Origin: Candidatus Rifleibacteriota bacterium
GTDB taxonomy: Bacteria; Muiribacteriota; Ozemobacteria; Ozemobacterales; Ozemobacteraceae
Assembly: GCA_018818125.1 (NCBI GenBank)
Contig: JAHISQ010000033.1
Coordinates: 1 to 48,830 of the forward strand
Length of the DNA: 48,830 nt
Direction of reading: 5' to 3'
Positions 27,224 to 36,756 of the stretch are shown here, piece by piece. The notes under the pieces were generated by a model that saw nothing but the letters and a program-made list of their open reading frames with translations, searched no databases and had not been told where the DNA came from. Made by a program: the position numbers and the translations under genes. The number at the start of each line of letters is the position of its first letter. Position 1 is the first letter of the stretch.

Positions 27224-27252
27224 AATGTAAAACATCACCCGCTTTTGCGCAA
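27224..27252 (-). promoter_or_regulatory. Possible promoter overlapping the glycosyltransferase start
   Basis: TTGCGC, 17-bp spacer, TACATT on the minus strand. If used, transcription would begin at about the ATG at 27217, giving a leaderless mRNA. It conflicts with the longer start options. Confidence 0.25.
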
Positions 27253-27268
27253 GTTTTGTGAACTTAGT

Positions 27269-27335
27269 CTCGCACTGAGCCGCAAAGACACTAAGGATTT
27301 ATTGCTTTCTTTGTGGCTCAAGAGGTTTGTGCGAG
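27269..27335. repeat. Palindromic intergenic repeat, copy 2
   Basis: It shares CTCGCACTGAGCCGCAAAG and GAGGTTTGTGCGAG with the copy at 17645-17714, and the central part differs. It sits in the divergent gap between the glycosyltransferase and the ABC operon, so here it cannot simply be a shared terminator. Confidence 0.85.
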
Positions 27336-27500
27336 ATCTCTCTTTTTATTCTTCCGAATTGCAGGAGTGAACGAGCATGTATGAAAAGGTTGAAAAAAAT
27401 AAAAAAAAATTGGGATCTTTTTTGACTGATGATAGTCTATTGAATTGCAAAAGTACAAGACGCCGCGCTCAGGCGTTTCTGTTTATTACAGGAGGTTTAG

Positions 27501-28490
27501 ATGATTGCAGTTGAATCACTGGCCAAGTCATTTGGCAGTATCAGGGCCGTCGACGGTATAAACTTTTCGGTAGATAAAGGCGAAATCCTCGGTTTTCTTG
27601 GCCCCAACGGCGCCGGGAAATCAACCACCATGAAGATGATTACCACCTTTTTGCCGCCAACTTCCGGAACCGCACGCATAGCCAATTTCGATATCTGGGA
27701 AAATCCTCTCGAAGTGCGTGCCAAAATCGGCTATCTGCCTGAATCTGCCCCGTCATACAGAGATATGAATGTTTATGATTTTCTCATGTTTACCGCTGAA
27801 GTGCGCGGCTACGATGGCGAAGAACGTCGCAGCCGGGTCGTGCGCATGCTCGAAACCTGTAACCTCAAAGAGGTCGCCTGGCAGTTGATCGACACTCTGT
27901 CGAAAGGCTACCGCCAGCGTGTTGGCTTCGCGCAGGCTCTGTTGCATGATCCCGAATATCTCATTCTCGATGAGCCCACTGACGGCCTCGATCCCAACCA
28001 GAAACAGGAAGTGCGCGCACTGATTCGGCGCATGGGCCGCGAAAAATGCATTATCCTCTCTACCCACATCCTCGAAGAGGTCGAAGCCGTTTGCTCGCGC
28101 GCTATTATCATAGATAGCGGTCGCATCGTCGCCGATGGAACCCCCGAAGCGCTGCGCAGCCGCTCGGCTCTGCATGGCGCCGTAACTCTTGAGCTGATCG
28201 GCGCCAAAGACAGAGACGCGTTCGCTGAACTGCAGAAAATCGAGGGCGTCGAAAAGGTTGTCGAGCTGACTGATGAAGATAAGCCTGGCGCACCGGCAGT
28301 CGACAACGACGCAGAAAAGCCTGGCAAAAGCAGTTTGCGCGTTCGCCTGTTTCCCAAAAAGGGCGTGGCTATCGCTCAGGAAACCGCCAGATTCATTCAC
28401 CAGCGTAATCTGGAAGTCGACGCCTTTACCCTTGAAAAAGGCGATCTAAACGAAGTCTTCTACAATTTGACCAGAGGAGGCCAGGCATGA
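27501..28490 (+). CDS. ABC transporter ATP-binding protein (GldA-type)
   Basis: A 329-residue cytoplasmic ATPase powering the membrane protein that follows. Walker A is GPNGAGKST near residue 35-43, the signature region is LSKGYRQRVGFAQAL, Walker B is LILDEPTDGLD, and the switch His is in STHILEEVEAV. The C-terminal 100 residues match the extra domain usual in the ABC-2 exporter / gliding-type subgroup. AGGAGG precedes the ATG. The first of four tightly linked genes (4-bp overlaps or short gaps), an arrangement widespread outside gliding bacteria. The substrate is unknown. Confidence 0.93.
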   Translation: MIAVESLAKSFGSIRAVDGINFSVDKGEILGFLGPNGAGKSTTMKMITTFLPPTSGTARIANFDIWENPLEVRAKIGYLPESAPSYRDMNVYDFLMFTAEVRGYDGEERRSRVVRMLETCNLKEVAWQLIDTLSKGYRQRVGFAQALLHDPEYLILDEPTDGLDPNQKQEVRALIRRMGREKCIILSTHILEEVEAVCSRAIIIDSGRIVADGTPEALRSRSALHGAVTLELIGAKDRDAFAELQKIEGVEKVVELTDEDKPGAPAVDNDAEKPGKSSLRVRLFPKKGVAIAQETARFIHQRNLEVDAFTLEKGDLNEVFYNLTRGGQA

Positions 28491-29221
28491 GAAACCTCAA
28501 GGCCGTGCTCAAAAGAGAGCTTAAAGGCTACTTTGAATCACCGGTAGCCTATGTTTTTATAATTATCTTCCTGCTGGCGACTGCCGGCTGCACTTTTTTT
28601 CTCTCGCGGTTTTTCGATACCCGCATTGCATCGCTGGACCCGTTTTTTGTCTGGCACCCCTGGCTTTATCTTTTTCTGGTGCCGGCCGTGGGCATGCGCC
28701 TGTGGTCTGAAGAACGCAAAAGCGGTACGATCGAACTGCTGTTCACACTGCCGATAACGCTGATCGAGGCTATTGCCGGCAAGTTTCTGGCCGCCTGGGT
28801 ATTTGTCGGTATCGCGCTTGCACTTACTTTCCCGATGGTGTTCACTGTCGGCTACCTCGGCAGTCCTGACTATGGCATAATTTTCACTTCATACATTGGC
28901 TCGTTTCTGCTGGCCGGCGCTTATCTCGCGGTTACCTGCCTTTTTTCAGCAATGAGCAAAAATCAGGTTATCAGTTTCGTGCTCTCGGTCGTCGCCTGCT
29001 TTACCATGGTAATGCTCGGTATCGGTGTCTTTACCGACTTTCTAAACAGCTTCCTGCCAGTCTGGATATCAGAAGCAATTTCGGCGTTCAGCTTTTTCAC
29101 GCATTTCCAGAGCTTTCAACGTGGGCTGCTCGATAGCCGCGCCATTATCTACTTTATTTCGATTATCGGCTTCATGCTCACTGCAAATGCCGTAGTTCTC
29201 GAAATGAAGAAAGCCGAGTAG
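28487..29221 (+). CDS. ABC-2 type permease (GldF-type)
   Basis: A 244-residue inner-membrane protein with six predicted segments (about 20-40, 55-75, 95-120, 130-155, 165-185 and 215-235). The MRLWSEERKSGTIELLFTLPIT stretch is typical of the ABC-2 subfamily before the third helix. Its ATG overlaps the stop of the ATPase gene by 4 bp (ATGA), indicating translational coupling. It forms the transmembrane channel of the transporter with the preceding ATPase. Confidence 0.92.
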   Translation: MRNLKAVLKRELKGYFESPVAYVFIIIFLLATAGCTFFLSRFFDTRIASLDPFFVWHPWLYLFLVPAVGMRLWSEERKSGTIELLFTLPITLIEAIAGKFLAAWVFVGIALALTFPMVFTVGYLGSPDYGIIFTSYIGSFLLAGAYLAVTCLFSAMSKNQVISFVLSVVACFTMVMLGIGVFTDFLNSFLPVWISEAISAFSFFTHFQSFQRGLLDSRAIIYFISIIGFMLTANAVVLEMKKAE

Positions 29222-29237
29222 GGAAGGGGGCCGAACC

Positions 29238-31184
29238 ATGACCAGTGATAAAAAAACCAGCACCGCCAGCACCAGCCACAGCGCCGCCAGTCTTTTGGCG
29301 TCTTCGCTTGGATCTGTTCTGCTTCTGGCAGTGATTCTAGTCGCAATCAACTATATTTCCGGAATTGCTTTTCTGCGCGCTGACATGACCGCAGAAAAGC
29401 TGTTTACGCTGTCAGAAGGCACCCGCTCGATGCTCGGTCGCCTGTCTGATAAAACCCGACTTAAATTCTACTTTTCCAGATCGCTTGCTAACGTGCCGTT
29501 TGGTTACAAGCTTTATGGCAAACGTATCGAAGAATTTCTGGGCGAATACGTTGCCAGCAGCCGTGGCATGATCGAACTCGAAGTGCTTGACCCACAGCCA
29601 GACAGCGATGTCGAAGAGTGGGCGGTTAAATACGGTCTCGCCCAGGCCGGTTTGCCGACCGGTGAAAAGTTCTACCTCGGTCTCGTCTCTATCGTTGCCG
29701 ACAAGGAAGAAGTAATTCCCTTCTTTACCGTAGAGCGTGAAGAGTTTCTTGAGTATGATATCACCCGTGCCATTGTTCAGGCTTCCGCCCGTGGCAAGGC
29801 TACCGTTGGCGTGCTCAGCCCGTTGCCGGTAATCGGCGCTTCGGCCATGCCTGTACCCGGTATGCAGCAGGGCGAAGACTGGCTGTTTTTGCGCGAATTG
29901 CGCAAAAACTTCGATATCCGCAAGATCGAAACCAATGTCACCGAGATTTCAGGTGATGTCTCACTGCTCATGGTGATACACCCGAAGGACCTGCCTGAAT
30001 CAACGCTTTATGCTATCGACCAGTTTGTGCTCAAAGGCGGTCGTGCCATCGTTATGGTTGACCCGGCCTGCATGGCTGATAATCTGGCAGATCAGAGTAA
30101 CCCGTTCATGGCAATGATGAACCGCGCTTCTGATTTGCCGAAGCTTCTCAAAAATTGGGGTGTCGAATACAACCGTGGCAAAATCGCGGCCGATATCAAT
30201 ATGGCAACTAGAGTTAACGCTGGTCCGCAGGGTGTGATTGACCACCCACTCTGGCTGAGTATGAGCGGCGATGCGTTTAACCGAGAATCAGCAGTAAGTG
30301 CCAAACTCAATAGTATGCTGATGGTTAACGCCGGCGTTTTGAGCAAGGTTTCAGGCAGTGCGAACGAATTTGTTCCTTTGTTGATGACCCGCGAATCAGG
30401 CAACCAGGTTGACACACACCAGCTACTGGTACAGCCCGCGGAACTCGTGCGCAGCCTGCCAACCAGCGGCAGTCGCCAGACTCTGGCGGCCCTGGTGCGC
30501 GGAACTTTCTCTTCTGCGTTTACCGAGCCACCGACTCAGTCCGCACCCGATGGCGAAAGCGAAGAAGCAAAGAAACAACGCGAAGCCAAAACCGAGCAGC
30601 GCCGCAAGAATCATGTTGCTAAAGCCGAAAAACCGGGCTCGGTTATGGTAATCGCTGATGTTGACCTGCTGCAGAACGACTACTGCGTGCGCGCCATCAA
30701 CTTCTTTGGCAATACTATGCTGCAGCCACTCAACGATAACCTCGCGTTCGTTTCCAACTGCGTCGATCTGCTCGCTGGTTCCGAAGACCTGATCGCTGTG
30801 CGCTCGCGCGGCAAATTTACGCGCCCTTTCACCCGCGTCGAAAACATCGAACGTGAAGCTCAGAAACGCTGGCAGGAAGAAGAAAAGACTCTGACTGCAA
30901 GGCTGGAAGCGGTTCAGCAGCGCATCAATCAGCTGCAGTCGCAGAAGAAAGACGGCGAACGTCTTATTCTCAGTGCCGCCCAGCGCGAAGAAATTGAGCG
31001 TGCCCGCACTGAACAGTCTGAAACCATGCGCCGTCGCCGCGAAATCCGCAAGCTGCTGCGTCAGGATATTGAAAGCCTCGGAGCCTGGGTGACATTTATA
31101 AATCTGCTGCTGATGCCACTGATGGTTGCTGCGGCCGGCGTCTATGTCTATATGCGCCAGAACAGCCGGAGGGGAATGCTATGA
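29238..31184 (+). CDS. GldG-like auxiliary protein of the ABC system
   Basis: A 648-residue protein with an N-terminal membrane helix (about 22-45), a long extracytoplasmic region and a C-terminal helix near 613-635. The GldG/ABC-auxiliary domain is marked by LFTLSEGTRSMLGRLSDKTRLKFYFS near the N-terminus and by ILVIHPKDL-like and VLKGGRAIVMVDP segments, which belong to a periplasmic glutamine-amidotransferase-like fold. A charged, Lys/Glu-rich stretch near 435-460 and an Arg-rich coiled coil before the last helix complete it. GGAAGGGGG lies ahead of the ATG. It probably works with the two preceding proteins. Confidence 0.88.
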   Translation: MTSDKKTSTASTSHSAASLLASSLGSVLLLAVILVAINYISGIAFLRADMTAEKLFTLSEGTRSMLGRLSDKTRLKFYFSRSLANVPFGYKLYGKRIEEFLGEYVASSRGMIELEVLDPQPDSDVEEWAVKYGLAQAGLPTGEKFYLGLVSIVADKEEVIPFFTVEREEFLEYDITRAIVQASARGKATVGVLSPLPVIGASAMPVPGMQQGEDWLFLRELRKNFDIRKIETNVTEISGDVSLLMVIHPKDLPESTLYAIDQFVLKGGRAIVMVDPACMADNLADQSNPFMAMMNRASDLPKLLKNWGVEYNRGKIAADINMATRVNAGPQGVIDHPLWLSMSGDAFNRESAVSAKLNSMLMVNAGVLSKVSGSANEFVPLLMTRESGNQVDTHQLLVQPAELVRSLPTSGSRQTLAALVRGTFSSAFTEPPTQSAPDGESEEAKKQREAKTEQRRKNHVAKAEKPGSVMVIADVDLLQNDYCVRAINFFGNTMLQPLNDNLAFVSNCVDLLAGSEDLIAVRSRGKFTRPFTRVENIEREAQKRWQEEEKTLTARLEAVQQRINQLQSQKKDGERLILSAAQREEIERARTEQSETMRRRREIRKLLRQDIESLGAWVTFINLLLMPLMVAAAGVYVYMRQNSRRGML

Positions 31185-32623
31185 AAAACTATAAACTTCT
31201 GATAATCGCTGCGGTTCTCATTGTAATCGCCATGCTGATAAATCATGATGGCAAACCCGGAACTGCCGGTGATCCGCTCGTCGGCAAAAACCTTCTGACC
31301 CCGGCCGAAATTGATCAGGTGCGCGCTTTTACTCTGCTTTCACCCGAAGAAGAAATTAGTGTTGCACAACAAAACGGCAGCTGGCGTGTTACCAGTCGCG
31401 GTGGTTTTGCTGCTGCTCGCGACCGCATTGAGGATCTTTTTCAGAAACTTGCCAGCAACAGAATCATGGAAATGGTCAGCGCCAACCCGGCCCGCCACGC
31501 AGATCTCGGCGTTGCAAATCTCGCCGAAGGCTCCAGGCCTGGCGAAGATTGTCTGCTTCTGACTCTGCGCGACAAGGCCGGCAAAGAACTAAAAACTTTG
31601 CATCTCGGTAAAGGCCGGCCGTCGCGTGGCCCCGATGGCAGCGTCGGCTACGGCGATGCCGGACAGTATCTTAGATTTTCCGGTAACGACAACATCTATC
31701 TGGCATCTGAGCGTCTCTGGATCGACAACACCCAACTTCGCTGGCTGAACACCAGTTTGTTGAAGCTTGCTGCCAAAGATATCAGCCGCATTAACAACCG
31801 CCCGGTTGTGCCCGAAAACGCCTTTGTTCTGGCGCGAGCCAACGCAACGTCCGCGCTGCAGCTTGCCGGTCTGCCTGAAAAGCAGCAGACAAAGCAGCCT
31901 GTTGCCGACGCGGTCGCCGGATTCTTCGCAGATATCAACTGTGATGACATCGTTGCAACAGACGAGCCGCTACAGCACTCAGGCCTGGCCAGTGCTACGC
32001 TCATCGAAGTAGAAACCTTCAACGGTTTGACTGTCAGCCTGCGGATCGGCAGCGAACCCACCGATCTCGCTAACGGTGGCAAGGGTTACATCGTCAGTCT
32101 CGACGCATCATACACCGGAACCGATCCGGCACTTGCCGCTCTGGCCAGCGAAACCAGCAGTAATGCCGCTAAATTCGTTTACGCTATGCAGGAGGCGAAG
32201 ATTAAGCCGCTGCTGGTCAAAACCATCGAACTCACCGAGCCCAGACCCGAACCCCCGCCAGTCTCAGTTTCGGCTTCCGATACTGCCACAGTGCCACCTG
32301 CCACGCAGCAGGTCGAAGCTACTCATATTCTAATCGCCTGGCAAGGCGCCGATCGTAGCCAAGCCACCCGCAGCAAAGACGAAGCCCGTAAGCTCATCGA
32401 AAGTCTGCAGAAAAAAATCAAGGAAGGTGCCGACATTGGCACTCTCGCAGCTGAAAACTCTGACTGCCCGAGCGGCAAATCCGCTCGCGGTTCTCTTGGT
32501 AGCTTCGGCCGTGGTGCCATGGCCAAACCCTTCGAAGACGCTGCTTTTGGGCTTAAGGTTGGCGAAGTCTCAGACATCGTCGAAACCGGTTTCGGTTACC
32601 ACCTCATCCGCCGCGACAAATAG
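31181..32623 (+). CDS. DUF4340 protein fused to a C-terminal parvulin-type PPIase domain
   Basis: A 480-residue protein. Residues 5-22 are a membrane anchor. Residues about 30-330 resemble the DUF4340 domain that normally follows GldG-like genes. Residues about 385-480 are a PpiC-type peptidyl-prolyl isomerase: THILIAWQG, a long DEARKLIESLQKKI helix, FGTLAAENSDCPSGKSARGSLG and the terminal FGKMAKPFEDAAF-like and GFGYHLIRR motifs. A Pro-rich linker (about 345-375) joins them. Parvulins assist folding of exported proteins. The joining suggests the extracytoplasmic complex handles or folds secreted proteins (inference). It overlaps the GldG-like gene by 4 bp. Confidence 0.87.
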   Translation: MKNYKLLIIAAVLIVIAMLINHDGKPGTAGDPLVGKNLLTPAEIDQVRAFTLLSPEEEISVAQQNGSWRVTSRGGFAAARDRIEDLFQKLASNRIMEMVSANPARHADLGVANLAEGSRPGEDCLLLTLRDKAGKELKTLHLGKGRPSRGPDGSVGYGDAGQYLRFSGNDNIYLASERLWIDNTQLRWLNTSLLKLAAKDISRINNRPVVPENAFVLARANATSALQLAGLPEKQQTKQPVADAVAGFFADINCDDIVATDEPLQHSGLASATLIEVETFNGLTVSLRIGSEPTDLANGGKGYIVSLDASYTGTDPALAALASETSSNAAKFVYAMQEAKIKPLLVKTIELTEPRPEPPPVSVSASDTATVPPATQQVEATHILIAWQGADRSQATRSKDEARKLIESLQKKIKEGADIGTLAAENSDCPSGKSARGSLGSFGRGAMAKPFEDAAFGLKVGEVSDIVETGFGYHLIRRDK

Positions 32624-32641
32624 GTCCGAGTCACGTTTATT

Positions 32642-32674
32642 AACAAGGGAGCGGCAGGTTGCCGCTTCCTTGTT
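32642..32674 (+). terminator. Hairpin after the ABC operon
   Basis: AACAAGGGAGCGGCA (32642-32656) pairs with TGCCGCTTCCTTGTT (32660-32674) with one mismatch. The following T-tract is weak, so termination efficiency is uncertain. Confidence 0.65.
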
Positions 32675-32677
32675 TCC

Positions 32678-32706
32678 TTGCTGAATCTCCGCCATCCTGC
32701 TATGTT
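32678..32706 (+). promoter_or_regulatory. Predicted promoter of the 316-residue membrane protein
   Basis: TTGCTG, 17-bp spacer, TATGTT, about 75 bp before the ATG and immediately after the operon terminator. Confidence 0.45.
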
Positions 32707-32780
32707 TATTCGCAGCAGTGTGCGCTCGTGGGCAAAAAACAGAAATAAACAGATGAACGATTAGATATGGGAGAAAAAGG

Positions 32781-33731
32781 ATGCCGTCATTCAGTCCAAA
32801 AGCTGGCCCACTGGCTTATCAGTTCAGCTATGTTCTGCTCAGTCTGCTCGGGCTTGTTTTTGTGGTGCTCGGTTTTTTAGAGGCATCAGACCTGATACGC
32901 GGCAAAAAGCATGGTATCGCCATCTTAGACAGCATCTGCTGGACCATGCTCTTTCTGTCGGCTGGCTGCGGTTTTTCTTTTCATGGGCTTTTCAAAGTCG
33001 TCAGCATTTCGAAAAACGAAGCAAATAAAAAAAACTTTTTCAATCAGCCATGGTATTTTTCTGGCGATTACAGCGGCTTTACAGCAGTTCAAAACACGTT
33101 TCGGCCGACGATTTATGCCTTTCTTACCATTCCGGGTATGCTTGGGCTGACAGGCCTTCTTTGCAGCCAATGGTATTATTCTCCATCTGTAGAATGGGTT
33201 GTCAAAATTTTCGCGGTCGTGCTGGTGCTGGCGACAATTGTTGTCACACTGGTCAACAGCATGATGATCTACAACTTTGCAAAGCATGGCGGCATTGAGC
33301 TTGAACTGAGTCAGATGCCTCTCGTTCCTGGCAGTAGCTTTGTTGTTGCTGCAAAAGTCTCGCAGGGCTTTTCCCCTGAATACAAGGCTGTCATTGAACT
33401 GAAGTGTCATAACACTTATCGCCGGCCATGTACCAAATACGCAACAAATACCGTCAGCGTCGCCAGAGTTGAGCTGCCGTTGGCTTCGGCGGCACGTGTA
33501 AATGGCAGATATGATCTGAGAGCGGAAATGAAAATCCCTGATGATGCCTCGCCAGAGGACAGCAGTAATGCTGACAACCAGTATCACTGGGAGTTTTGCT
33601 TTAATATCGAGTTTGATTATGATCTGACTGTTGCCGCTCCGATTTACAAAGTCAAAAAGCCCTCAGAGATCAGATTTAACAAACGCCTGCAGAGTTTTCT
33701 TACAGCTTCCGGTAGCAAATCCCCGGCCTGA
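32781..33731 (+). CDS. Uncharacterised membrane protein, DUF3592-like topology
   Basis: A 316-residue protein. Four hydrophobic segments (about 17-38, 52-72, 110-130 and 140-162) precede a beta-rich C-terminal domain of about 140 residues. The domain reads ELELSQMPLVPGSSFVV... and then VIELKCHNTYR, a style seen in DUF3592-like proteins. No enzymatic motif is visible. GGGAG lies 8 nt upstream of the ATG. It is transcribed from its own predicted promoter and is followed by manC under a separate promoter, so no pathway link is evident. Confidence 0.6.
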   Translation: MPSFSPKAGPLAYQFSYVLLSLLGLVFVVLGFLEASDLIRGKKHGIAILDSICWTMLFLSAGCGFSFHGLFKVVSISKNEANKKNFFNQPWYFSGDYSGFTAVQNTFRPTIYAFLTIPGMLGLTGLLCSQWYYSPSVEWVVKIFAVVLVLATIVVTLVNSMMIYNFAKHGGIELELSQMPLVPGSSFVVAAKVSQGFSPEYKAVIELKCHNTYRRPCTKYATNTVSVARVELPLASAARVNGRYDLRAEMKIPDDASPEDSSNADNQYHWEFCFNIEFDYDLTVAAPIYKVKKPSEIRFNKRLQSFLTASGSKSPA

Positions 33732-33798
33732 CTGCCATGCTCGCCTGAACATCCTTGATTGCGCACATCTTTGTGTTTCTCGCCAGGAATTCTCTTTC

Positions 33799-33827
33799 TT
33801 GCCGAAGCTGCCCGGGCGTGCTATAAA
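33799..33827 (+). promoter_or_regulatory. Predicted promoter of manC-gmd
   Basis: TTGCCG, 17-bp spacer, TATAAA, about 28 bp before the manC ATG. It is one of the strongest members of the set. Confidence 0.6.
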
Positions 33828-33855
33828 GTTGGATATTAACAACAGGGGAAGCAAT

Positions 33856-35268
33856 ATGAGCAAAATAATTCCGGTCATTCTCTCTGGTGGTGCCGGCACC
33901 AGGCTCTGGCCGCTGTCGCGTGAGCTTTATCCAAAACAGTTTTTGCCTCTGGCAGGTTCACATACCATGATTCAGGATACTCTGCTGCGACTGAGTGGTC
34001 TGACCGATCTTGGTGCCCCGATTATAATCTGCAACGAAGATCATCGTTTTCTGGTAGCTGAGCAGATGCGCCAGATCGACTGTAGGCCACAGGCCATCGT
34101 TCTCGAACCGGTTGGTCGCAATACCGCCCCGGCGGTGGCAGTTGCTGCCCTGCACGGCGAAAAAGATGACGAAGTTATGCTGGTTCTGCCAGCCGATCAT
34201 GTAATCAAGAATCACACGGCTTTTCACGCTGCAGTAAAAAAAGGTCTCAAGGCGGCGCAAGCCGGCAACATGGTTACTTTTGGCATTGTGCCGACTGCCC
34301 CCGAAACAGGTTACGGTTACATCAGATCGGCAAAAGCTGGCAAAGCTGACGAAGCCCTGCCGATCGAGGCCTTTGTCGAAAAGCCTGATCTCAAAACTGC
34401 CGAAAAGTATCTGCAAGCCGGCAACTACTTCTGGAACAGCGGCATATTCATGTTCAAGCCCTCAGTGCTGCTCACCGAAATAAAAAAACATGCTCCCAAA
34501 ATCGTGACGGCCTGCCGTAAGGCTCTTGCTAATGGCAGCAGCGATGCTGATTTCCTTAGACTCGACAAGGCTGCTTTTTCAGCGAGCCCGTCAATTTCGA
34601 TTGACTACGCGATCATGGAAAAAACCAGTTGTGGCGTTATGGTGCCGCTCGCCGCCGGCTGGAACGATGTTGGGTCCTGGGCTGCGCTTGCTGACGTGAA
34701 TCCTGCTGACGCAGATGGCAACGTAGTTACCGGCGATGTTCTTACCAGTCAGGTCAAGAATTCGTGCATTCTTGCTTCAAGTCGGCTGGTTGCTGCTGTC
34801 GGGGTCGAAGACCATATTATTGTTGAGACTGCCGATGCTGTCTTGGTTGCCCACAAGGACCGTGTGCAGGATGTAAAGCATATTGTCGATCAACTGCGTG
34901 CTGCTCAAAGAGCCGAAGTGGTCAACCACCGTCGCGTCAATCGCCCCTGGGGTGCCTACGATACCATCGATATCGCGCCACGTTTCCTGGTTAAGCGCAT
35001 CACGGTTAATCCCGGTGCAGCACTGTCGCTGCAGATGCATTATCACCGCGCTGAACACTGGGTAGTAGTAAGTGGCACAGCTCGCATCACCACCGGTGAA
35101 AAGGTGATAATCCTGAGTGAGAACCAGTCTGCTTACATTCCACTCGGGCAGTTACATCGTCTCGAAAATCCCGGCCGCGTTCCGCTCGAACTAATCGAAG
35201 TGCAGAGCGGCACTTATCTCGGCGAAGACGACATCGTGCGCTTCGAAGACACCTACGTCCGCGTCTGA
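33856..35268 (+). CDS. manC: Mannose-1-phosphate guanylyltransferase / mannose-6-phosphate isomerase (type II, bifunctional)
   Basis: A 470-residue cytoplasmic enzyme. The N-terminal nucleotidyltransferase (about 1-290) has the [22 protein letters not shown] motif, VLPADHVI, and FVEKPD for the guanylyl-transfer reaction. The C-terminal cupin (about 350-470) has [11 protein letters not shown] and [20 protein letters not shown] for isomerisation of fructose-6-phosphate to mannose-6-phosphate. The ATG at 33856 begins [11 protein letters not shown] and has AGGGGA ahead. An in-frame ATG farther upstream at 33631, inside the preceding gene, is rejected. Its product GDP-mannose is the substrate of gmd, 22 bp downstream; ManB supplies mannose-1-phosphate. 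Confidence 0.94.
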   Translation: MSKIIPVILSGGAGTRLWPLSRELYPKQFLPLAGSHTMIQDTLLRLSGLTDLGAPIIICNEDHRFLVAEQMRQIDCRPQAIVLEPVGRNTAPAVAVAALHGEKDDEVMLVLPADHVIKNHTAFHAAVKKGLKAAQAGNMVTFGIVPTAPETGYGYIRSAKAGKADEALPIEAFVEKPDLKTAEKYLQAGNYFWNSGIFMFKPSVLLTEIKKHAPKIVTACRKALANGSSDADFLRLDKAAFSASPSISIDYAIMEKTSCGVMVPLAAGWNDVGSWAALADVNPADADGNVVTGDVLTSQVKNSCILASSRLVAAVGVEDHIIVETADAVLVAHKDRVQDVKHIVDQLRAAQRAEVVNHRRVNRPWGAYDTIDIAPRFLVKRITVNPGAALSLQMHYHRAEHWVVVSGTARITTGEKVIILSENQSAYIPLGQLHRLENPGRVPLELIEVQSGTYLGEDDIVRFEDTYVRV

Positions 35269-35290
35269 ACGCGACAAACTGGAGGATACT

Positions 35291-36412
35291 ATGGCCAAGA
35301 AAGCATTAATCACCGGAGTTACCGGTCAGGACGGCGCATACCTGGCCGAATTTCTGCTCAAGAAAGGTTACGAAGTGCATGGTATAAAACGCCGCGCTTC
35401 GTTGTTCAATACCGCTCGCATCGACCACCTGTATCAGGACCCGCACGTTGACAACCGCCATTTTGTTCTGCATTACGGCGATATGACCGACTCGACTAAT
35501 CTGATCAGAATCATCCAGCAGGTTCAGCCCGACGAGATCTACAACCTTGCCGCCCAGAGCCATGTTCAGGTTTCATTCGATTCGCCAGAATATACGGCTA
35601 ACGCTGACGGGCTTGGCACATTGCGCATGCTCGAAGCCATAAGAATTCTTGGCCTCGAAAAGCGTACGAAATTTTATCAGGCCTCGACTTCTGAACTGTA
35701 TGGACTGGTTCAGGAAACCCCACAAAAAGAAACCACACCATTTTACCCGCGATCACCCTACGCTGTCGCCAAGCTCTATGCTTACTGGATCACCATCAAC
35801 TATCGTGAGGCATATGGTATCTTTGCCTGCAACGGCATACTTTTTAATCACGAATCACCACAGCGCGGCGAAACATTCGTTACCCGCAAGATTACGCGGG
35901 CCATTTCCAGAATCGCGCTGGGCCTTCAGGATTGTCTGCATCTCGGCAACATGAACTCACTGCGTGACTGGGGCCATGCCCGTGATTACGTCGAAATGCA
36001 GTGGCTGATGCTGCAGCAGGAAAAGCCTGATGATTACGTAATTGCTACCGGCCGGCAAAAATCAGTGCGTGACTTCGTCAATGCTGCTGCCGAAGAGCTC
36101 GGTATCAAGATCGACTGGAAAGGGCAGGGCGTCGATGAAACTGGCATCGTGAGGTCGGTGGAGACAAAGGATACCGATATAAGAGTTAAACCCGGCCAGA
36201 CAATAGTCAGGGTTGACCCGAGGTATTTCAGGCCAACCGAAGTTGAAACCCTGCTGGGTGACCCGACCAAGGCTTTTAATCAGCTGGGTTGGCGTCCCAA
36301 AACCAGCCTTGAAGAACTGGTCGCAGAGATGGTGCGTTCCGACCTCGAAATCGCCAGAAAAGACGAGCTCTGCAGCCAGCATGGCTTCCAAACCTACGTC
36401 TACAACGAGTGA
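35291..36412 (+). CDS. gmd: GDP-mannose 4,6-dehydratase
   Basis: A 373-residue extended short-chain dehydrogenase that converts GDP-mannose to GDP-4-keto-6-deoxymannose. Marks are [15 protein letters not shown] for NADP+, [25 protein letters not shown] with its catalytic Thr/Ser and Glu, YxxxK in [11 protein letters not shown], and [18 protein letters not shown]. Length and motifs are typical. It follows manC by 22 bp with AGGATA ahead of the ATG, so the two form an operon. No fcl (GDP-fucose synthase) or rmd follows. The keto-sugar could go to fucose, rhamnose, colitose or perosamine; the genes for that step are not in the window unless an aminotransferase here uses it. Confidence 0.95.
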   Translation: MAKKALITGVTGQDGAYLAEFLLKKGYEVHGIKRRASLFNTARIDHLYQDPHVDNRHFVLHYGDMTDSTNLIRIIQQVQPDEIYNLAAQSHVQVSFDSPEYTANADGLGTLRMLEAIRILGLEKRTKFYQASTSELYGLVQETPQKETTPFYPRSPYAVAKLYAYWITINYREAYGIFACNGILFNHESPQRGETFVTRKITRAISRIALGLQDCLHLGNMNSLRDWGHARDYVEMQWLMLQQEKPDDYVIATGRQKSVRDFVNAAAEELGIKIDWKGQGVDETGIVRSVETKDTDIRVKPGQTIVRVDPRYFRPTEVETLLGDPTKAFNQLGWRPKTSLEELVAEMVRSDLEIARKDELCSQHGFQTYVYNE

Positions 36413-36437
36413 TTTTAAAGGACTTCTTACCGTTCCA

Positions 36438-36540
36438 GCTATCAGTGCTACCCTACGTCTATCCGTGCTTCACAGTCGCCAGTATCTGATCCCCTGCTTG
36501 ACCGCCATCTCCGGCTCAAACATCCCTTAGATATCAATCC
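36438..36540. repeat. About 100-bp direct repeat flanking hicAB, left copy
   Basis: The stretch from GCTATCAGTGCTACC through ATCTGATCCCCTG to the CATCCC region is nearly the same as 37015-37118. It also carries the 3' end of the wbpA-type gene (36479-36526). The copies lie in direct orientation, one on each side of hicAB. Confidence 0.8.
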
Positions 36541-36544
36541 ACAT

Positions 36545-36754
36545 TTAAACAGCTATTCTGTCAAAAATTGAAGTTGCTTCTGGCATTGGAAAACCGTCTT
36601 CTGCAAGGCCTTCCAGGTGAAATTTGATTGCCTCGCGCAGGTGTTTTTTTGCTTCATCAGGAGTTTTTCCTGTTGCTCCACAACCGGGAATATCTGGCGC
36701 GTAGGCGGAATAGTTTTTTCCTGCCTTTTCTATCACAATCATATATTCTTGCAT
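36545..36754 (-). CDS. hicB: HicB-family antitoxin
   Basis: A 69-residue protein with the HicB core: YMIVIEKAGKNYSAYAPDIPGCGATGKTPDEA, then an AIKFHLEGLAEDG helix. This is the small form (about 70 residues) without an obvious C-terminal DNA-binding domain, so it would neutralise HicA but its repressor function is unclear. It follows hicA by 2 bp in the usual toxin-first order. The module lies between two direct repeats, which suggests recent insertion or duplication. Confidence 0.92.
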   Translation of the reverse strand: MQEYMIVIEKAGKNYSAYAPDIPGCGATGKTPDEAKKHLREAIKFHLEGLAEDGFPMPEATSIFDRIAV

Positions 36755-36756
36755 AG

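Noticed and set aside
33631..33855. Upstream in-frame extension of manC
   Set aside because: It overlaps the end of the previous gene and the predicted promoter; manC homologues begin at the [10 protein letters not shown] residues.
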